Assembly: GCA_008508345.1 (NCBI GenBank)
Contig: QNGE01000732.1
Coordinates: forward strand, 118,051 to 182,050
DNA from: Paragonimus westermani
Taxonomy: Eukaryota > Platyhelminthes > Trematoda > Plagiorchiida > Troglotrematidae
DNA length: 64,000 nt
Direction: 5' to 3'
In this document: one piece after another, positions 59,124 to 64,000 of the stretch
Numbering within the stretch: position 1 is the first letter of the stretch
Layout: the number at the start of each line of letters is the position of its first letter
Program-made: the position numbers and the translations under genes
The notes under the pieces: model-generated
The model's input: the letters and a program-made list of their open reading frames with translations, nothing else
What the model was told of the DNA's origin: nothing
Databases searched by the model: none

Positions 59124-59726
59124 CTCTTTTCAAGTTAAACACTACCCACATTTGATCGCAGCCTTCGCATTTTGATAGACTGTGCAGCCAGTAACTTTCG
59201 AAAACAAGCACTAGAGTATAGTTTCGCCCTCATTAGAGCTCGTCACTATTGCGCATACTTGCCACAACCGGGATTTGAACTGCGGCCACACTTTCGTGAG
59301 GCAACTGTGTTGACCACTGCGTCATCCACCTCACATTAGGCACGGCCGAACTATCAAATCTGAACGTTCAACCACTTTCGCTTGTGAGCAATGATCAGGT
59401 TGCTCGATCATCTCGAGAGGAGACACAAGCGAGATTGGTTGGAAGTTCGGATGTGATAATTTGATCGTGCCTAATGTGCGTAGGTGGATGACGCAGTGGT
59501 CAACACGGTTGCCTCATGAGCGCGTGACCGGAGTTCAAATCCCTGCCGTGGCAAGGATATGCACTACTGACGAGCTCTGATGAGAGCGAAACTCGAGTCT
59601 AGTGCTTGGTTTCGAAGGATGCTGGCTGCAAAGTCTATCAGAATGCGATGGCTGCTTTCAACTGTGAATGATGTTCAACTCTAAAATAAAACAAATCCCC
59701 GACTACTCATCAGTAATCTCCTTGTT
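59124..59726. mobile_element. Inverted SINE pair, two near full-length units head-to-head
   Basis: A minus unit (59124-59426) runs from TTTTCAAGTTAAACACTAC through box B in reverse (GGGATTTGAACTGCGG) and ends in its head at CTCGAGAGGAGACAC. The sequence then turns, at 59427, into a plus unit (AAGCGAGATTGGTTGG onward) with box A GACGCAGTGG, box B GAGTTCAAATCCC and a complete tail CCCCGACTACTCATCAGTAATC. The left arm breaks off at the same head word, AGACAC, as at 42.7 kb. The plus unit resumes at a site where the family also has CAC, giving a three-base overlap. No clean flanking repeat was found. Confidence 0.8.
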
Positions 59727-62199
59727 CACACAAGAAAGTTGTACAAACCCTGCAGTTGCTGTAGCCAACGGTTACATCGCAAACCTTCCATCCTACTCCT
59801 AGCTATTACTTTGTGAAGTGATGGTGGGTAGAAATTCGGATCACTCATCTGTAACATTCATGGCTCATCATGTGAGTAGCTACTCCATAGACGTTTTGAG
59901 TTCCGTAACACACTGCAGGATCCACTGTTATGCCATTAGATCTTTTCCCACTGTCTTCAGCGTGATTGCATTCGCCTGGCCATGTACGGTCAAAAACGAC
60001 CGTTGAAGTTTTCTTCTACGACTAATTTCCCGTTAATTAGACCGGCCTCTATTTCGTTCACTACAAGCAGTAAACTGGATTATATAAAAGCACAGTGAAC
60101 TGATTCTGCTGAGCGACCTGGTTCCACTATAAGTTGCGTAATTGCGGCTCCTGGTTTCATGCCGAATCGCCATGATTTCACTAATGGTTGCGTCGTTGTG
60201 TACGACAGTCATTTGGTGTACGTCGCTGTCCACTATCGCACTATAAAACGTCACACCTGCTAATGAGGTGTAAATTATGTACTAGGTGGAATTACCCACA
60301 TAATTGTGAGTGAAAAGCGATGGAAAACAGATGGATTTGTCGAAAGCAACAGGAACAATTCCGAAAAGGAGCAGGTACGTTTCAAAACAAATTGCAGCTT
60401 TCTCTCTGATTGAAAGGTAAGATGTCTACCGTCGGAACTCAGCTTCACAAGTATTTACTCTCAGAAACTCGTCTGAGTGTGCTGTGGTAGAGGTTTGATA
60501 GTATTTAAGGTCTGCAAAACTTTCCGGATGATATTTGACCAGTTCTATTGAACATTATTCTCTCGTGCAAATGTTAACATCAGTACTTAACTGTTTCATC
60601 CGGCGAATCGCAGTGCAATCTTCAAAGCGCGTACGTTAGCGAGCGCTGTAAACGTAAGCGAGGAAAATACGAGACTTAAGCAGTTCCCTACTGTATCACC
60701 ACGTTCATCCGTGCCGTTCTGATGTCAGTTGGAGAAGATGGAATAAACTGTACGTCCACCTTTTGTTTACACTGATGGTGTTACTCTGTTTTATTTTGAC
60801 TAGGGTTAAAGAAAGATGGTCATAAGGTCTAGACTCCGCTTGATCTGCCATCCGACAGTTTGTTCACATCTGCTGTACATTTGGTTTATTCAGTCACCAC
60901 GAAAAATACGGTTCCCCCGATTACATCTTTTTGTAACAATGCAAGAAGGAGATCAGTCAGAACACAACGTACGTGTTGTTGAATTAAAAAGCGCAGGTAG
61001 CGTAAACTCAGGCCTTTGTACTACAACCACATCCTGGCGTGAAGTTGTTACGAAATGAACTGGATACTCTCCGAATGCATGTGATTTGGCAACAACGTAT
61101 CACGGTATTCAGGATACACTGTTCGTGAGTGTTTGTGAGTAATGCGATGCACATCACTGTTGTTCAGCTTAGGCTCGCCTAGCCCTTTGTGACAAACAAG
61201 TCAGTCCGTGCAGTCGCACACAACAATGAGAAATAGCGCTCAGTTAAACTTTCACATACTGAACACAATCCATGCTTGTAAGCATTTGCACCAAGTGCAA
61301 ATCATTCCTTGTTCAACCAGAACGTCTGATGTATTAATGCACGTGACTAGCTTAAACAAGGACTAGAATGACCATGAAGTGCAGAGTAATGAATAATCCG
61401 TTCCGTCTAGTGAAGTGGGGCTTCCAAACAGCTAAATGGTGCATCTTTGCTTAGAGTTATTTTTTGGGGAGCGACAGCATTTCACTCCCAGGGAGCTAAG
61501 TAGAATGCAGTAAAAAAGTGATTTCACATTTGTAAGAACCGCCAAATGTGCACACGCTTGACACTGGAACCACATGTGGACTATTCAATTTTACGTAGAC
61601 CACCATGAACAATCCAGAAGTGAGTGCGTGATTGACTGGTCTTTAACTCTGACAAATACGCAGTAATCAGAGAATGATTGGGGTTCACACACCCCGGGGA
61701 GTGCTGATATATATAAGCTCTTCTGATTCAAAGAAACCAAGCAACAGACTGCCTAGCATTTCAATTAATACCACCAGGCAACTTGTTTGTATGCTGCCTG
61801 GGGAATAATCCGGCTGTTGTGGCTTAGACAAGAAGCCCGATAAAACCCACGTTCTTTACAGTAACGTGACAATTTTGTAGCCATTGTGACTAACAAAGAA
61901 ACCGTAAGACTACGATAAACAAAACCGACGCTTTCAATCAGTTAAATTAATTTTGCGATATCACCAAGAGAAATAAGCGTTCTCTTTGAAGATCAGTGCT
62001 GTTCTCTGTGAATAAGTCCATAAGAAGAGGCATCGTTCAGAAGTTTTGATAGCCACTTAATGAAAAATCGCTTGGTTTGGACCTCACTCTCTCCAGCCCG
62101 CAAACGAATGCTTTAATATTGGTCTGCAACATTCCGACTGGGACTTCTGCACCTGATGCTAAGTTCCCATGATTGCGTTCTTTTTAAGGGTCATCTGAA
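59727..62199. other. No recognisable gene
   Basis: No element copy or protein motif was recognised. The plus frame 60816-61058 and the minus frame 60254-60033 are short and have no identifiable domain. Confidence 0.4.
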
Positions 62200-62610
62200 C
62201 AAGTCACAGACTAGGTAGCAGTGTTGGGTACAGATCAGGGGGTTTTTCATCAAAACAGTTTTTGAAGATGACTCTCTAACGGTTACATGCAGTTCACTGA
62301 CCCACCCCAGTATCATTACGCAAACGAGCCAAGTATGATCTGGCAAGCTTGTCACAGGTCTTCTTCCTAAAAAGATTAGGTTCAGCCGAAACTGCGTATG
62401 GCACGAGGAAGGTTGTCCCTCCACGAGGCTACCAAAATTAAACAACACGTGCATAGCATATGTGGTTTTTACGGGAGTATTTAGCCCGGGATGCAGTAGT
62501 ACACTGGCGGGTCTTCACTTGTTGTACTCATGGGCTTACCCAACATCAACGAAATGCTTTATGGAATCCTCGTGGAAATGCAGCGTGTTGCTGCCGATGA
62601 CTGAGCACAC
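62200..62610 (-). pseudogene. Probable decayed Penelope-like element around the GIY-YIG core
   Basis: In the minus frame 62454-62191, 'SSCHTQFRLNLIFLGRR' then 'LPDHTWLV' follows the layout of the PLE nuclease entry, 'SHCVYQFVCNC..YIGRT......EHLPKWV'. Just upstream 'HVLFNFGSLVEGQP' sits where PLEs have the 'LRVI...LP' connector. Further upstream (about 62600-62540) 'SNTLHFHEDSIKHF' recalls the segment before 'NGYP'. The match is in pattern and spacing, not high identity, and the frame changes between parts. No polymerase motif was seen. Confidence 0.45.
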
Positions 62611-62989
62611 AATAATCACTGTACGTAATATGACGTGCTGAAAATTTGAGAGTGAACTGACTGAATCCTGTACAGCATTGCTAAATTCATCCAGTGCACA
62701 GTATCGAACAACAACCCATCATCATCATAGACAGAAATACAGCATTGGTTCTTATTGATGCGTAGCCGTCGTACAGTCATGAGAAAGGCAAACTCTGTAC
62801 ATGAAGAGAGAAGTGAAAACAGAATGGGAGCGGAAGATGTCTGACTACTAAGAATAGACTCGTTCATATTCAAACATTTAGCACCAAGGTGCTTACAGCT
62901 TGCATGCAAACAACCACTTCGTAAACGAAAATAAGGCGTCCTCGACCAGACAGTTTCCTTACAACCTTCAACGCTCCACGTCATTGAAT

Positions 62990-64000
62990 GCACACACTTC
63001 ACAGACAACTCGGTCGAACAACAACATTCACCACATTGAGATTGAGTGGCCATCATCTCACCTAAAGTCTCTAACCACTGACTCTGAGAGTCGTGATGTC
63101 CTTAGCCTGGGAGACGAACCCAGCGTACAGTGGACAAAAGCTTCCCGAGCAATTTCATCTCTCTGGGCCAGCACATCATCTGTCTACCTTGCACTCTATG
63201 ATAGTCGTCCGCAGCGTTGGCAAACAGTGCTCCCTGTGGCAGACGGTTAGCTGGCATACTTAGTACATGGCTCAGTTATCTAAGTCTCTACAATTGTTGG
63301 GATTGGTAAAAATAACTAGACCATCCGTACCAGATACCCGTTTCCTAACTTCCTCGTTACTTACTCTTTGGTGCCACCCCATACAAACGGTCTAACGCAG
63401 ACAACGGTGGTCACATACCTGAAGACGGTTCTCGTCTTCCACTCTGAACGACCATGTTTCGCGACCATAATGTACTACAACCCATACTGTCGCCTTATAC
63501 ACGCGATCGTTGAGCTTCAGAAAGATACCTCTGTTATCAGAGGTGCTCTAGAATAACCAGCACTGTTCTGATCACAGTGATACGCGCTTCTACCTCATTT
63601 CCTACACTTTGTTGCTACCGATACAAACTCTTGACTACACAAATCGGTCAACAACCTCCGTATGTTTATTGTGTTGCAATGAACTTACGTAATTACGGTC
63701 GTCGTACGGAAACACTCGGCATTTTGAGGCTGCAAAACGCATTTCAAATTGTTGGGCAGAAAGCAAAATAGCGTCTAGCGTTGTTTGTGTGGCTTGAAAG
63801 TTGCCAAACAGCATCACAACACCATCAGCAGACTGAAGATTATCCACGCCTCCTTCAGGTAAGAGTTCAACTCCGGCATTTTCTGGGTGCTGCCGACATA
63901 CCTCCATTACACCGTTTGTCACGAAATTGAACAAACACGGAGAAAGACGCACACTGCTCTTAGTACTGAAACTGCCAGAGAGTTCGCCGTAAATGCTAAC
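62990..64000 (-). pseudogene. Degraded RTE-type non-LTR retrotransposon reverse transcriptase, cut by the window end
   Basis: Minus-strand words run in the order of RTE-clade proteins. 'YGELSGSFSTKSSVR' joins directly to 'LSPCLFNFV' (about 63990-63920), with the usual QGCP-type residues between them missing. 'DNLQSADGVVMLF' takes the place of the YADD catalytic box. 'FAASKCRVF' and 'EVVDRFV' (to 63635) follow. After frameshifts come 'EVEARITVIRTVLVILEHL' (about 63600-63545), 'LKLNDRVYKATVWVVVHYG' then 'ETWSFRVED' and 'CDHRCLR' plus a stop (63520-63392), and 'RVSNEEVRKRV'. Last are 'RLPG', a stop, and 'SQSQWLETLGEM' (about 63117-63045). The broken catalytic box, internal stops and frameshifts show it is dead. 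The endonuclease domain would lie beyond 64000. The C-terminal 'RLPGWGPRD...WLETL' style recalls fluke copies. Confidence 0.85.

Noticed and set aside
62616..63056. 146-codon minus frame as an independent gene
   Set aside because: Its first residues are the decayed C-terminus of the RTE protein; the rest has no recognisable domain and is treated as 3' flank.
1..64000. CRISPR arrays, bacterial operons, rRNA genes
   Set aside because: No regularly spaced short repeats, Shine-Dalgarno-linked gene strings or rRNA sequence were seen; the window is eukaryotic.

Overview
The window looks like repeat-rich, gene-poor DNA from a eukaryote with a large genome, most likely a platyhelminth and probably a digenean fluke. 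Three observations support this. The sequence is moderately AT-rich by eye, with no operons, no bacterial-style gene packing and no long host reading frames. It holds several Penelope-like retroelements (PLEs) with GIY-YIG endonuclease domains. It also ends in an RTE-type reverse transcriptase whose C-terminal tail resembles copies I associate with flukes. The species cannot be named from this. No host protein-coding gene could be supported; almost all open frames of 60-120 codons look like chance.

Region by region: 1-3,480 shows nothing recognisable. 3,481-4,835 and 6,988-7,851 hold a tRNA-derived SINE family, arranged as inverted and tandem composites flanked by target-site duplications (TSDs). 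Further SINE copies lie at 9.66, 16.4, 19.9, 34.9, 42.7, 46.6, 56.7, 57.5 and 59.1 kb. 14.9-15.05 kb, 33.3-33.5 kb and 52.6-52.8 kb share a short element with a hammerhead-like hairpin. 23.2-23.8 kb (-), 45.0-45.8 kb (-), 54.6-55.2 kb (+) and 62.2-62.6 kb (-) hold decayed PLE coding remnants; 34.2-34.5 kb (-) may be another. 27.8-29.53 kb (+) is the best gene in the window: an open 536-codon frame for a PLE reverse transcriptase plus GIY-YIG endonuclease, 5' truncated. It is followed 81 bp after the stop by a complete hammerhead ribozyme fold. The last kilobase (62,990-64,000, -) is a degraded RTE-type non-LTR retrotransposon running off the window.

The main unexpected pattern is the SINE architecture. 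At five strong loci and probably two weaker ones the copies sit as head-to-head inverted pairs, with heads at the centre and tails outward. Three such composites carry 11-15 bp direct repeats outside the whole pair, so the palindrome appears to have inserted as one unit. At 57 kb both arms share sequence variants not seen in the other copies. This fits a retroposition path in which the cDNA snaps back or switches template at the head. RTE- or PLE-type enzymes like those present here could supply reverse transcriptase in trans, but which one does so is not shown by the sequence.
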